DNA from: Phoenix dactylifera
Taxonomy: Eukaryota > Streptophyta > Magnoliopsida > Arecales > Arecaceae
Assembly (NCBI RefSeq): GCF_009389715.1
Contig: NC_052404.1
Span: 11,771,756 to 11,835,755, forward strand
Direction of reading: 5' to 3'
DNA: 64,000 nucleotides
The translations under genes were made by a program, and so were the position numbers. Shown piece after piece: positions 46,301 to 59,133 of the stretch (the stretch's first letter is position 1; the number at the start of each line of letters is the position of its first letter). The notes under the pieces are model-generated. The model was not told the DNA's origin. It saw only the letters and a program-made list of their open reading frames with translations, and made no database searches.

Positions 46301-48300
46301 ATTAAAATCTAGAGCGGACGATTTCAGATTGATGTCATCTCAGCATTACATACAATAAGTTTTTGATAAGTCGGTATCCGTAATTATACATAAGAAAAGA
46401 CAAGAATCTAGCAAGAAATGAGAAAATTTCAAAAAAAATGCTTTCCAGTTATTATAATTACGATGAGTTGCAAGAAAATAAAAATTTAGAATTGTTAGAA
46501 TTCTAAAGGAAAAAAAAAATTACTCATAGAAATCTAGCTTAAATAAGTTTTTTATATGCATAACACATGTTAAATACTAGTTAATAAAATGCCAAGAAAC
46601 TTACACCATCCTCTAGAAAACCTCGGGCAAGACTCATTCTGTAATATTCTTAGACATATATAGCTGTAATTTGGTTTAAAGAAGCAGTGTGACAGCACAA
46701 CCAAAATAAAGGAAGGCAGCGTACTAGAAAAGGGAATACCAAAGCGTCGAGAGAAAGGCCAGTGAAGGAGAGAAAGCTCACCATTTAACGATCAGGTACT
46801 ACGTGCCTTTCTTTGGGTCGGTGGGAAATGGAGACACCATCAAGCCTCGCAGCTACTGCTTCAGCGAGGTGAGAAAGGAAGCGCGGTTAAATTAAAAAGA
46901 AGAAGAAGAAGAAAAAAAAAATCAACACTGTTTTTAGGCCCCACTCCCACTCTTCGATGGAAGACAAAGAGATAGGTATGATTTATTTAGAAAGCATGAG
47001 CAGTGTCTTTTCCCTTTCAATGATTTTCTCCAATTGAAACAACGACAAAGACTTCAAGGACTAGAATAGCCAACCAACTGCAGATTAAGGCCATAAAATC
47101 ACTTTTAATAGGGCAACACTGAAACATCAAGAAAATTGCACTTCTTGATAGATATTGCATAGAATCCAAAGTGCTTGATTAAAAGATTAAATGGAACAAG
47201 CTGCAGATCTTGCACTAATCCAGTAACAAAATAAAATCCCATCTATAACGACAAAATGCATAACATCCTTTTTTCTGCTACGGAATTGTGACCATTGAAT
47301 CATCCAAACCGACAGAAATCCAAAACAAAGTTATAGAGAATATGAAATGCTCTTCGCGAAGACTAGTATAGGAGACAGGTGATTCCAGCAGGAAGCCGGT
47401 GCCATCTATTCAGTTTATCAGTACAGGAGACGGGTAATTCCAGAATTTTATCATAAGTCTGGCTACCCATTATACTAAGTCAACAATTAAGTATTGGCAA
47501 AGAAAATTGCCAAACTTTCCGCTGATATATTAACTTCACGCCATGCCTGAAGCAAATACGCCCTGCAGCATGCAAACAAGAGGCGACATGAAACCTCAAA
47601 CCGTATATCAAATCACTAGATTTTGTCTGACCGCTTTATCAAATCCTTATGTGATGACCTTGTACTCTTCTTTTTTTTTCAAATGAGATATGAAAGTCGA
47701 ATTTTTTTAGTAATTTATGAAATCTCTAAGAAGTTGCGGTCATCGTGATAAACCTCTGAAAAGAAGTTAAAAGAAATCGACTAATGTACCAACCATTCTT
47801 TTAGAAGACAAAAGGTGGCTTTTCTTAAAAAGAGGGAAATGTACTCATGCTGGAAAATTAACCAGGCCCAGATGCCTGATGATGCACAATCTAAAACCGG
47901 ACAGTATGGTATATCTTTGAGCCCCAAAACCAATTATAATGTTACACTGACATGCAATAGAAAGCTATCCAGAAACACCAAAGGAGGAGGACATCCAGGA
48001 CTAGCTACATCTAACTAGTGCTGGGGCACATGACAAACAATGTAAAGCCGTGATCCCTTGCAGCTCTCTGATTCTTCTCTCACAGAGAGATCGACAACTG
48101 AATCAATATGGATACATGGATTTAAAATGGGAGCAGCTATAAATACTTGAAAATGTGGTGAGGCAGACGGTTGGCTAGGTAACTTAGGAGAGAATTCCAC
48201 AACAACAAATGAACCAAGCACACTCAATAAAATCTTGTGTATTTAATTAAACATCTTATTCATTTGTGTCCCGTAACAAAATCATATTAATATGGGAAAA
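43331..48300. other. AT-rich intergenic region
   Basis: Very AT-rich between PRT6 and the DUF506 gene, with short open frames that have no protein character. A short near-repeat, GGAGACRGGTRATTCCAG, occurs twice near 47370-47445. No RNA gene or element is evident. Confidence 0.5.
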
Positions 48301-48731
48301 ACATTACCAACAACCATATAATGTGAAGGATGGCACAGGGCACAGAAAATTTATGTCTAGGCATAAATTACTGTATGACTGAAATAAGGGAAGGAGACCC
48401 AAAGATTCGAATGGAAGAAATGTAAGGTAATACTACAAGCCACCGGGCCAGATCACAACAAGCATGCTGTAACTTTGACGGCTTCCTGCAGATGGAGAGG
48501 AAAGATGAATTACAAAAAATGGAACTCCAACATGTGTGCCTCCAAAAACATGGGATGTTATTCTTACTGTTGCCAGCAGCGAGAAGAACCCCATCAGCTT
48601 CAAGGTTATGCCTCATCTGCTGCCAGCAGTAGACTGTTTCATTTAAAAAAATTGCACCTAACGAACTCTTTACCTTTTTTAATATCCAAAAATATGAATT
48701 AACTTCTCCTCCAATTACCTGTACATCATTA

Positions 48732-51562
48732 TTAGCTACTAAGCATGGAGGGTCTCCGCTTCTCGAATTTCACCCTCCGTTTCTTGTCATTAATAATGGG
48801 TTTAAACAACCGTTCTGTCTCAATTTCTGACTGGAGGGAGGTTTTTAGCCTCTTCAAATGTCCAATACACTGACTGTGACCATAACTGCTCCCAAGGTAG
48901 TTCTGTTCATCATAATTATGTTTCCTCTCATACTTAGAGTACCACTTTGCTTGCAGGTACGACAATGATCTCCATGGAGGCAGAGGCATGGAATTCTGCT
49001 TAAGAGAACATTTGGCAGCATCCACCATGACCTGTAACAACTGCTTCAGTCTGGTCAAAGAGCCGACATAGACTACTGGAAGAGAAGTTAAGATTGCATT
49101 ATAAGATTCAACAGCCCGGGCTATTTCAAAGTGGCTCCGAAAGTCAATGTCAATGATCAAACGCTCAGAACCTCCAGGGTAGCCATTGGTAACCACATCA
49201 ATATATTCATGATCACCTGATGAGAAAGAAAAGCAAATCAGAAAAAGTGAAAGCTATACTCCATGTAATGACATGAAGGCCTAGGGCATACCTCCAGGAA
49301 CCTTGTCAAAACCCTGCCACTTGGATGAACATACCGCCGCATCATAACCAGAAAGTTTGAGGAGCTTTACCAGCGACCGACGAATACAGATGCCATTGCA
49401 TTGCCCTTCCCTGACAGTATGAAGGTCTGTCTCGTTGATAGAAAGAAGATGGGACTGGACAACCGATAAAAGATCATTCTCATATTGATCTGTGGCATGC
49501 TTGTAGAACTGCAGAATGAGAGAACAAAAGACTATAGGTAAATTCTTTTCTAAGAGCATTAAAGTAGTTAGAGGTTAACAAGTTTGATATGCTATGGAAT
49601 ATACTTTCCTTTATTGCTCAGAAAAATAAAGCCTGGTACAACCTATGCCAAATGCCAATGACCATGCCTTGTCATACTCCAAATGTCATAATTATATAAT
49701 GGTTTCTTGAACAGCTATGAATAACTCAAACTAGCTAGCAGGGCATGCAAGTATGCATATCCATAACCATCGAAATCAACCATTTCGCAAACCTCAAATA
49801 TGATCATTACTTCTGCAAAAACACTGGCAACACAAAAGAATATATACCTCTCTGACTACTAAAACTTAAGACTCCCGCTGGACTTTTCATCTAATTCAGT
49901 CTCTTGCCAAGATTGATATCATATTCCTGTAAGGCTACAAAAATCCTTCTTGTGAATGACGGAAAAACTTCACAGATATGGATTACTAATGTAATTAATG
50001 AACTGCTTCATGAACTAATTATGGTCTGAAAATAAGAAACTCTGTCATGGAAGGTTGTCATATAAACAAGCTATCGACGAAAGGCAGATGGTTTACCTTT
50101 GGTTGATGATATTAAATGGTATACTGCCATAAATTTAATACTTGAAGGTTAAATTGGATGCAAAGCTTCTTGTCAACCATCAAGTTATTGTTTACCAAGA
50201 AAGAAGAAGGGAAGGGAAGAGGGGGGCGGGGGGTGGGGGGGGGGGGGGCAAAGAAATTGGACCAAATGTAAAATATACATAGATCCGAAAAGGTGGATGC
50301 GGTCTTCCAATTATCACTTTACTTTGAGAAGGTTTATATGAATTCTTCTTGTAAAGATATCCCAACATACATATAGATGTAGTAGAGTCATCATAAAATC
50401 ATCTATTTCATTTCTTTCCCTCTCCAACACTCACTAAAACGTAAATAATTACCAGGGGAACTATTGAATCAAGTAAATTCCTAACTTTTCTTCTTGGAAC
50501 ATGGATTAATCAACAAAATTTCAAAACTTTCCTTTTCATATCTCCTGATTATTCCTCTAGCAATTTTTTGGGACATCAGTCAGTCAGCATTATTTATATC
50601 AACTACAACTTCCTTTTATGAATTTTATACCTCTCATCCTACTTTATGCAATAGCCTACGTTCACTTCATGCAACTAATAACTCACTGGAACAAGATAAA
50701 AAAGAAAGGCAGTAAAGATTTCCAAGATAAAAGAGAAAGGCAGTAAAGATTTCCAAATATTCAAACCTAATGAGAATAAAAGATGCTCCAGATTCAATTA
50801 TCCAAACAGTCCAACCCATTAAAACTACGTTTTTAAAGTCTAACTACAAAATACTTCTTCCAGCATCCAGATTCTATAATGATCAAAAGTCAATTGCATT
50901 AACAATGCAATACCACACCTGTTCAAAAAATTATGTATGGGGTAAGCGTGCACTTGATAGCTCGAAGGTTATTAACATTGATTCAATCACAAGTTTAGAA
51001 CTTATTCTAAATTCAGCTCAGAAATACTGCAATAAGTTTTTCGTTCTCAAAGTATAACAAAGAACACAACTTTCAGGAAAAAAAAATATCATACAATTAA
51101 GGCAAAGATAAGCACATAAAATACAAGGAAATTAAAAATATATCCGACAAAAGAAAAACAAAGAAAGAAACGGGAGCTAACCAAGACTTTCTCCGCGAGA
51201 TGATTAAGATCGGGGAACCCGGAATCGCTGTCGCTGCTGTACCATGACTCCGCCCCACTGCTCCCGTTCTCCAAGAAGTCGCTGACCATCACCGCCAGGT
51301 CATGCTCACTCTCATGGCTGAACCCCCCAATTTGGCCCACGAACTCCCTCCCCTCACCCCCATTCAGCCTCACCCAGAGGTCCCCCGCGGCCGCGCAAAT
51401 ACGGCAGTCGCCCTCGCCGCCGCAGTTCCGGCGGTCGGGGGAGCCTCCGGGCGTCCGCGGATCCATTCCCCACGAGCCCAGCTTTATCGGATGGCGACGC
51501 GAGGCGGCCGGCGGTGACAGCCCTTCCCCTACCCGCACTCCGAATTCCCGCGTCAACAGCAT
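48732..51562 (-). CDS. DUF506 / PDDEXK_6-like family protein, three exons
   Basis: Plant-specific protein of the DUF506 (PDDEXK nuclease-like) family; its biochemical role is not established. Exons 51562-51182, 49508-49292 and 49216-48732 join in phase (TTG|GTTAGC; GGAG|GTATGC) to give 360 residues. Conserved family blocks are visible: SESEHDLAVMVSDFLENGS-like and SSDSDSGFPDLNHLAEKVL near the N-terminus, SGYDAAVCSSKWQGFDKVPG in the middle, then DHEYIDV, LIIDIDFRSHFEIARAVESY, LPVVYVG and MPLPPWRSLSYLQAKW. The C-terminus is basic. The start is uncertain: Met at 51562 or the later in-frame Met at 51466, which would give 328 residues. The N-terminal exon is GC-rich while the others are not, a common monocot gradient. 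Intron 1 is about 1.7 kb. Confidence 0.88.
49509..51181 (-). other. Intron 1 of the DUF506 gene
   Basis: 1673 bp, AT-rich, with a G-run of about 20 near 50222-50248 and a short duplication (AGAAAGGCAGTAAAGATTTCCAA twice near 50700-50755). The open frames inside have no recognisable domains. Confidence 0.7.
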
Positions 51563-51630
51563 GAAAACCAACTCACCAACCCTTCAGAAAACCCCAAATC
51601 CTCAAATCGAATTCCAAGTGCAGCATCAAG

Positions 51631-51739
51631 AAACCCTAATTTTCACATCAAAAACACCGAAATGGAGGCGAGTTCATCGTCCAGATCAGATAAATTTCTC
51701 GATTCGAGGATTCAATCGACGAGATTTCAGAAACCCTAA
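51631..51739. promoter_or_regulatory. Telo-box motifs upstream of the DUF506 gene
   Basis: AAACCCTAA occurs at 51631-51639 and at 51731-51739, the latter extended by another CCCTAA. They lie 70-180 bp upstream of the first possible ATG on the minus strand, probably in the leader or proximal promoter. Confidence 0.5.
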
Positions 51740-52829
51740 CCCTAATTCTTTTGAACAGGGGGGGGTCCTTTAGTTAGTTTTATTTCAGTCAAGAAATCTC
51801 TCGAAGGATCCAAATGGGTGGGAGAAGGAAGAGAGCCCGCTGCAACCCAAAAGGATGAGAAGCCAATGCCCCGAGGAGGAGGTATCTATATCGTGGGCAT
51901 CGGCGAAAGCGAAACGACGATAATACCCCCAACGTTCTCCGTTTGGCCGTCGAGGACGAAAAGGACGGGGAGGTCCTCCCTCCCTCGGCGTGAAACGGAG
52001 AACGAGCCCCTCCGAACCCGATTCTTGACGGACGGAGACGTTAGAATGGGGTCGCCACAGGGATTGCTCTGTGTGGTGACGAAATCGCAGCCATCGAGTT
52101 GGTATCAGAAGGATGCGAGTGGAGGGCAGAGGAAGGAAGCATGGGGCTTGCCGTTCCCATCGCGCGGTTACGGGTTGCTGTCACTGGGTCTATCGCGTTG
52201 ATGCGGGGACAGCATTGGTGGGGGCCACGATATTTGGTAGCTGAGGGATTCGTGAGAGCCGTCTGATCCGGTTTGGACGGCCTTTAGAGGTGGGGATTTT
52301 GATGGTCGGTCATTTGGAGCAGCCATTTGTTACAACAGCTGTGTGGTAAATAAGGCACGAACTCGAAGCAGCAGGCTAACGTGAGAAACTCCTGGTAGCT
52401 AAAACGAGAATATGGCTATAACCTTCGCGGGACGGTTCTTTAGCAGTTCAAGACGCAGGCACAACTTGGATAGAGCCAAGTTTCATGGTTCGCTGTGGTT
52501 CTATGACTCGAATGCAGTCGCTAATCTCCTTGGCATTGGCTAATTAGGTTTTACTCGTGCCTAAGTTTTACAAGTTGTGCGAATGGATTTACACTACTCG
52601 GCTAGAACAACTTCTATAGCTTGGGCTGATCAAAATTATATGTAATATGAGATATGATTTGATATTCGAAACACAATTTCATGTTTTAGGATGAGATCGC
52701 ATTGCGATAATAACATGACAGACCTACAATTTGGGGCAAATCCACTTGGGATCAAACCGCGAACTCGCGTTCGGGCTAAAGGGGGCCGGCGTCGCGTGAA
52801 CCAACCAGGGAGGGCATTTCCGTAAATCG
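51740..52829. other. Intergenic region upstream of the DUF506 gene
   Basis: Moderately GC-rich to about 52320 and then AT-rich. A 127-codon open frame at 51818-52201 (+) has no recognisable domain and low-complexity composition, so it is not called. Confidence 0.4.
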
Positions 52830-53270
52830 GATGTGGGGACGGAATCGGAATGCCTTGGCGACCAAGTTTGCGGTCCAAACCGGCGAGCAAAAGATAACGG
52901 TCGTCGCTCAGACTGGAATCCGCGACGCCGTGGCCCACACGGCAGCCGGGCGCGTATACCTGACACGTGTCAGAACTGTATTGGCGGGTTCCCCCTATGA
53001 CGCTCCCTCGCCGCGGTGGCGTGGGCCCACCGTGCGACGGTTCACGAGCAGCGCGGGGGTGCTGCGACTAATCGCCTTAAATGGGCGGTCGGCCCGATCC
53101 CTAATCTCCAATGCCCCAGATGGCTGCCTTCTCTGGTTTGACTCTCCTTCCTCTTCCCCATTTCTTCTCCTCCTAATCCTCGCAAACAGATCGGTGGGGA
53201 TAGGTCTGTTTACACGGCAAGGAATCATATTTCATATTCTAAGTTGGAACAATTTTTGCGACGACCGTTG
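52830..53270 (+). promoter_or_regulatory. Promoter-like GC island without a convincing gene
   Basis: GC-rich block with a perfect 12-bp palindromic G-box TGACACGTGTCA (52961-52972), a TGGGCCCA site-II-like element near 53026, and an AT break GCCTTAAATGGG near 53082. An ATG near 53120 opens a short hydrophobic frame (MAAFSGLTLLPLPHFFSS) that could be the start of a transit peptide, but it hits a stop. The DNA then turns AT-rich. It may be the 5' remnant of a lost gene. Confidence 0.4.
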
Positions 53271-56200
53271 AGGTCAAGACCCCCCTATGGATAATGGGAA
53301 TGGCATGAGACTAGATCAACAGTCTGTTCGGTGTATGATGTGTGGGCCAATCAAACCAAGTCATGTGAAATGTGCTTGGACCTAATAATCTTTTTAGGAT
53401 ATCCTATGGGAATATGCTATGCCATGATGCCTTTCACGGAAAGAGATAACTACTTTGTTATTCTGTAACTATAAATGTCAAGACTATTCAATTCATGAAT
53501 CTTAAAAATTCAGACTAATTAGCTCTTGTTGTATGATCATCAGCTGGGTTAAAAAGCGGTAGGACATGATATCGTAAAGGTGTACTGTTATTATCGTGTT
53601 ACATCCTTTCAACAACCACTATTTTTTTTCCTTATTTTCTTAAGGTTTTTTTGACTAAATTACAAAAATCTTTTGAAATTAGGGATGAATTACATTTACA
53701 TCCTATAATTTAAAAAACCTACATTTACCTCCATAAAATTTATTTTTATCCAACATTTTAACACATAAATTAACAAAATGTTAATCAAACTATTAACCTT
53801 AAATGAAACCTAAATGACACAACAGAAAAAAAATTTTAAATGACTAAAATAACCTTAAGTGACATAACATCCTTCCAAGAATATAAAAAATTATGTGTAT
53901 CCTCCTTTTCGCTCAAGGGCAAGAGCAATTTCAACTTTTAATAAAATAAATAATTTTACTAACACCGTTTTCTTTTGTTGGGAGGAGCTATGATCTCCCA
54001 ACAAAAGAAAATAATGATTGTGTCTGGATTTTAATGACAATTGTATATCAAAAGGCCGGCTTTTATCATTATTTATTGCCTGTTTCATTTAACTGAATTA
54101 TCTATGTGCTCCTTAAACCATGAGCTTTTGTTATGTCTCATGCAAAGACAAGTGTAATTCCTGGAGAGTTCTGTTATCCTTCCTATGATCCCTCACATTG
54201 TCCATCTAACTGCTACAAGATCAAAAATAAACCACAGGCATCTTCCTGGGACGAAGAGAGAAGAACTCGCTGCACCGCACTTACCTTTTTCCAAGTGGAT
54301 TCCGCAGGCCAAGCGGGCTAGAATAGGACGGTTTACTATAAAAGAGGTTACACTAGTTACTTTACTATAAGAAGGATGCCACTATCATGTCACGGAACCA
54401 TGAGAATCTTCGTTCTGAAAGAAGTAGGGTACCATAAAGGATCTAATTATTAGATATGGACCACAATCCAGCGAACCAGTCCAACAAGCCACAATATCCC
54501 CTTCCATTTAAACAATTTAAGATCGAGATTTGAAATGACCCGCTCGACCTGATCCATGTAATAACTTCTCCCATGAAAGAAAAGAATGCACCAACCACGT
54601 GGAAGGTTGCGTAGAGGGACACCACGTGGCGTGTCGTAGTTTGTCCCTTCCGTCGGCTCTGGCAGCTCAGCAAGTACGTCTACCTTTCGCCAGCACACGT
54701 TCCGCCAACTCTCCCCATTTGGAAGATCTTAAAACCATCAACGGGAAGAGAGCAACGAACATATAATATAATTCAGGTGGTGCAAATGTAGGGTAATACG
54801 CATGGTGGGGCCTACAAATTATTTTGTTAGATACAGTTGCGGATGTTCCAATATATTCCCATGGCCTCGATCGTACAGTGGAGATGGATGTAGGAATGCA
54901 GAAAGCGACGAATAAAAATTTCTACATCCTTGTGCTATTAACTATTACAACAGTTACGGCAAGCTGTTAGAAAGATGGAGGAAAAGAAAGAAAGAAAGAA
55001 ATGTTGCAAACCAATATAATCACAGTGATGAGATCATGATGGTTAGAGCCATAATCAAATTAGGATTTAGTGGCTACAAGATTACTTACAAAATGATGAG
55101 ATAATTGATTCACACTGCAACGCCTCATACTTTGCTTGTTTGATTGGATCTGTTACGCAGCATGACATGTTTATCATGCTAGAACACCATCACTAAATAA
55201 GTATACTCGTGGAAGGACGACCACAACAGATAGTAGGAGCAGGTTTCAGTCTCTTTCAAACCTACTCAAATAGTCTTATCACATTATCTCCATGATTGCT
55301 CATCCTCTATCTCAAACCACTGTGTCTCAATCATCTACGCTTGTGATTACCAATACACCTCCAAAAATTTATTATAGCAACAATAATGGCTTTTGTCTTA
55401 CCTTGAATGATGACCAAAAAGTAGCCATCCGAGCCTCTGATGGGGCCTGGATTTATTACTACGTTGATCTTGGACATGCATGACCTAACGTCCCAACCAC
55501 CGGGAATAGGGCCACTAAGGGGTGGCACGCTACAACCGAGATAAGTGCGAGAATTTTGTCAGTATATTACTACAGCCTCTGATGGGGTTTGAGTCGGATA
55601 AAGCAGAAGGCTGCAAGTTGATTGAACTAAACAAGGAACCAAAAAAGACAACCACCCAAACCTAAAATGTTGCAGTGGAAAACAAGTGGCTCAGACCCAG
55701 AAAAATTTGAATTCTTTTTTGCAGTAGAGATTTGTAGTATTTAACAGCATTTAGCCAAGAGAATCGGATTGGGCATGAACTGAAATACCGATCCTTAGCT
55801 CAGTGGACTTCCACAAGATTAAGATCGACCCACCTAAAGGTTGCCCGGTGACCCAATGATATGTGCTCAATAGGTTCCAAAGAGCACAAATTGCAATCTC
55901 TCTAAAATTTTCTGATGAATTGGTACAAAAACAACTTGAAAATCAGTGAACACTAAAGAGTTTATTAGTTTCTCGCTTCATGTTCCCTGGTAGTTGCCCT
56001 AATCATGGAATTGCAGCTTCGATGTATTAATTACATACGGTTCTTGCAAAATGACAATTTGATGGACAAATTATAAGTTATCAACACATAATCCTTTCAC
56101 AATGCAAAATTGAGACTTCATCTCAGAGCATAATGATTAATTTGAACTAAAGAGATGGATGCTGACTCTTCGGACTCTCTTTTTCTAGCCTTGGAATCAT

Positions 56201-57343
56201 TTATAAAGATCCAGGCATCTGACAACCTGTCTCCCATGTGCTAATCGTTGACAGCTAAGGAACTAAATGATTCACAAGACCTCACTGCAAGAATCTTCCT
56301 AGAGTCAACTGAACCTCTAATTTATAATTCAGATCTGCAATGAACTCACCCATCTACAAAACTGCTGTACTTTCATGCATACAATATAGCTCTAGGAACC
56401 AAGAGTCCCATCAACCCCCAGGTATCTACTTCTGTGTCTGTCTGATCTCTTGAACTGATCAATTCACAGGCATTTGCAATTAAAATTATCATCAGTGTGC
56501 ATAAACCAATACATGCACTGCATTTGTTGCACTATCATAGGCTCATCCATCGAATTTGTGAAGAATATATGGTTCTTGTTCCCCTAAGTCTCCTTTGCAT
56601 AAGAGCACAAGTTTCCATTTCACATACTACAATAAATAAAGTCCCTTTATAATGCTTTGTTGAAAACCGAGGATAAAGAAAAATCTAGTCCTGTTGTAAA
56701 ATGTCACGTCTACAAGTGTAGAGTAGATACAAGAAGCCAGAGAGTCCCAAGAAAAAAACCAGAGAAAACAAATAACAGCAGGTATCAATATTCAAGGAGC
56801 ATAATCAATCTGGATATCCAAGGCCATTTGAAAATATTTGGCAGGTAGAGAGGAAACGTCAGGCATGTTACGTGGCAACATGTTCCTCGTGTTAACTGGA
56901 AAAATTGATAATGATCCTGAGGGCATTCTACTCCCATGACCCTTTTGATTTAGACAGGAGTGAGGACAGATTACTGTTTCAAAGTAGTGATGACAATTGG
57001 CCATTCCAGTATAGAAACGAACAAACAGCTTTAATGGATGAAAAATGGGAACACATGCAAAAGTCAAGAGCTCTATGAACAAAGGGGACCATCCATTCAG
57101 AGTTAGAATTCAGGTCACAGAATTATCTTCCTTATCTCTGTTAAGTAAACAGAGTAAGGCAAATTCTGCTTACTTATGATGAATTTGATCTGTCAGACAT
57201 GAAACAAGTGGTAGTTGAGCTGCTAGGTGGGCACAAAACTATCCATAACTAAAAAAAAAGAATTAAGTTCTTTATGTTCAAATTATATTCAGTATCATGA
57301 AATTCCATTCTTAATTGAAGGATCTTCACTATTATACTACCAA
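53271..57343. other. AT-rich intergenic region
   Basis: No supported gene. It contains a pair of CCACGTGG elements (54595 and 54622) in a slightly GC-richer block. Short open frames around 54440-54700, 55290-55483 and 56790-57080 are not assigned. Confidence 0.45.
54595..54630. promoter_or_regulatory. Paired G-box/ABRE-like elements
   Basis: CCACGTGG at 54595-54602 and CCACGTGGC at 54622-54630, 27 bp apart in direct orientation. Such pairs are typical of abscisic-acid-responsive promoters, but no gene start is apparent nearby on either strand. Confidence 0.4.
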
Positions 57344-58834
57344 GGGCCTGTTTGGGTGACTAGGATTTATAACCTTAGGGTAAAAGTCATGATGGGATGT
57401 GGGTTTTGATCCTATAGGATTCTACATAAAATCCTAATGGGAGAAAAATCCCATGTAACTAATCCTATCCTATGTTCGGATAAAAAATTAGGATTTCCTC
57501 CGCCTCCCTCCTTCCTCTTCACCTTCCTCTCTCTACCCCTTCTTTTACCCTGTTCAACGTTCCCAACAAATGGGTAGATGACTAGATTTGACATGGTTTT
57601 AAGGACCAAAATTATTGCATGGGCTATATGGGAGAAAGATATGAGCTGGAAATAAAATTTAATTTGCTCATTATTGGAATGTCTTTAAAATTATTTGACT
57701 TAGTATTCTTTTAAGTTGAGCCTTTCACTTCTATTCTTAAGATACCTTCCACTAAGCTAAGAAATTGTTATTTCACTTTTTTAACCTCATGATAATAAGA
57801 GGAAAAGGGAAGGACGCTCGTTCTCATATCAAAACCAAGTCGACCAGAACAACACTATCAACTAGAGTAAATAAAACATTATGCCAATATAGGAATTCAA
57901 CCATAGGCATAAAGTAAATGTGCAACCATTTCAACAATATATAATCAGGCTGTCTCTCTAGCTAGCATGTCACAAGCATTCCAGCGACCAATTTGTGCAT
58001 TCCAACAACCATAGACTTCAAATTATATTTGATAAAAAAAATAATCCTCTAAAATTCAAACATCACTCAAATCACAAAAGAGTTGTGTATAGAGTAAATA
58101 TCAAGAGAGGAGATCCTAGTAATGCTTTTATATGGCAATATGGAATTCCATGACACGGTGTCTTGTTGAGACATTCTGTCAAAAATGTTGATGCCGCTTT
58201 CTAGGCTCTCACACTTCGCATACATAGAAATCAATGAATTAGAAACAAAAACATCCGATTCAAACCCGCTCCACATTTCCAATTTGTGCAGCTCCTAACC
58301 TTGGCAAAGGTCCAACAGAGAAGCACAGGCCTTCAAAACACATGAGAAAGTATAGGAATCATGATCGATCCCTTCTCTCCTCTTTCAGTGGAACAAATCT
58401 ATGGCTTCCTGGTTCATCCCATTCGAGGAATAGCCTCTGGTCATGGCATTTGGGAAAGAACACGTTACAACTCGGAAAGCAACTGAAGATTGCCCAAGGA
58501 TGTAGGAGAAAACACACCTAAACGGAGGTGGCGAGGGGAGGTAGGAGATGGCAGATGTTAGGCGTGCCTTCGTTGCCAATGAACATCCTGTAGGATCCTG
58601 AAGATCTATTGCAAACAAGATGGGGGCACAAAGGGAGAGCCCAATGATCACAAGAAAAAAATGACCTTCGGAGGAGATTTTTTTTCTTTACAAGATCCGT
58701 CACTTCCCACCATTCTGTTATCCTGTGGTTCAGCAAGCCAAATAGGGAAAAGGAATGGTAATAGTTTTTTTTTATCCCTAGGATCCAAAGATCCTACAGG
58801 ATTTGGGCCATTCCCGTTGTTTCCAAACAAGCCC
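57344..58834. mobile_element. Possible Tourist/PIF-like element carrying a PPR fragment
   Basis: The left end reads GGGCCTGTTTGG and the right end, reverse-complemented, reads GGGCTTGTTTGG. This is an 11-of-12 match of the Tourist (PIF/Harbinger) type. The flanking trinucleotides are CAA and TAA, so a TAA duplication would need one mutation. The interior holds a broken PPR fragment and no transposase. Alternatively, the two ends belong to separate small elements. Confidence 0.4.
58130..58455 (-). pseudogene. Broken pentatricopeptide-repeat (PPR) gene fragment
   Basis: On the minus strand the segment reads RGYSSNGMNQEAIDLFH, a stop, then DHDSYTFSCVLKACASLLDL, another stop, and a stretch containing GFESDVFVSNSLISMYAKC and DTVSWNSIL. 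These are consecutive motifs of a PLS-type plant PPR protein (PCMP family). At least two in-frame stops interrupt it and both ends are missing. It lies inside the possible Tourist-like element at 57344-58834. Confidence 0.8.
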
Positions 58835-58837
58835 TAA

Positions 58838-59130
58838 AGGCCTATTTGGAAAATCCAGCAGGATTGGACTAGATTTCCCATTGGATTCATGGGGTGGGCA
58901 GCCTATTTTAGAAAGCCCATATTAATCCAATACTTTTCCAGCCCAAATCCCATGGAAGGAAAAAAAAAACCATGACGGTTTTTTTTTCCTCCTGCATGCC
59001 AACAAGCCCACAGATAAAATTGAGGCTAAGATTAGGATAGGCCTTTAGAAGAATAAGGGTTGGGCAAGCTAGCGGGCACGATTCCTATAGAAAATCCAAT
59101 CTAATCCTGCTAGATTTTTCTAACAGGCCC
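58838..59130. mobile_element. Tourist-like MITE (293 bp)
   Basis: Imperfect inverted ends of nearly 40 bp share GGCCTRTT followed by AAAATCYAGCAGGATT. TAA flanks both sides (58835-58837 and 59131-59133), as expected of PIF/Harbinger MITEs. It abuts the element at 57344-58834. The interior is short and non-coding. Confidence 0.65.
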
Positions 59131-59133
59131 TAA

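Noticed and set aside
51818..52201. 127-codon open frame upstream of the DUF506 gene
   Set aside because: No domain, no clear splice partners, and a GC-rich flank that opens frames by chance.
54443..54698. Two overlapping minus-strand open frames
   Set aside because: No recognisable family, no clear splice sites, and they overlap the ABRE-like regulatory block.
55292..55483. 63-codon open frame with a lectin-like look
   Set aside because: A few residues recall plant lectin repeats, but the match is too weak and short to support a call.
56792..57082. 96-codon minus-strand open frame
   Set aside because: Composition is plausible, but no family, splice context or neighbouring exon supports it.
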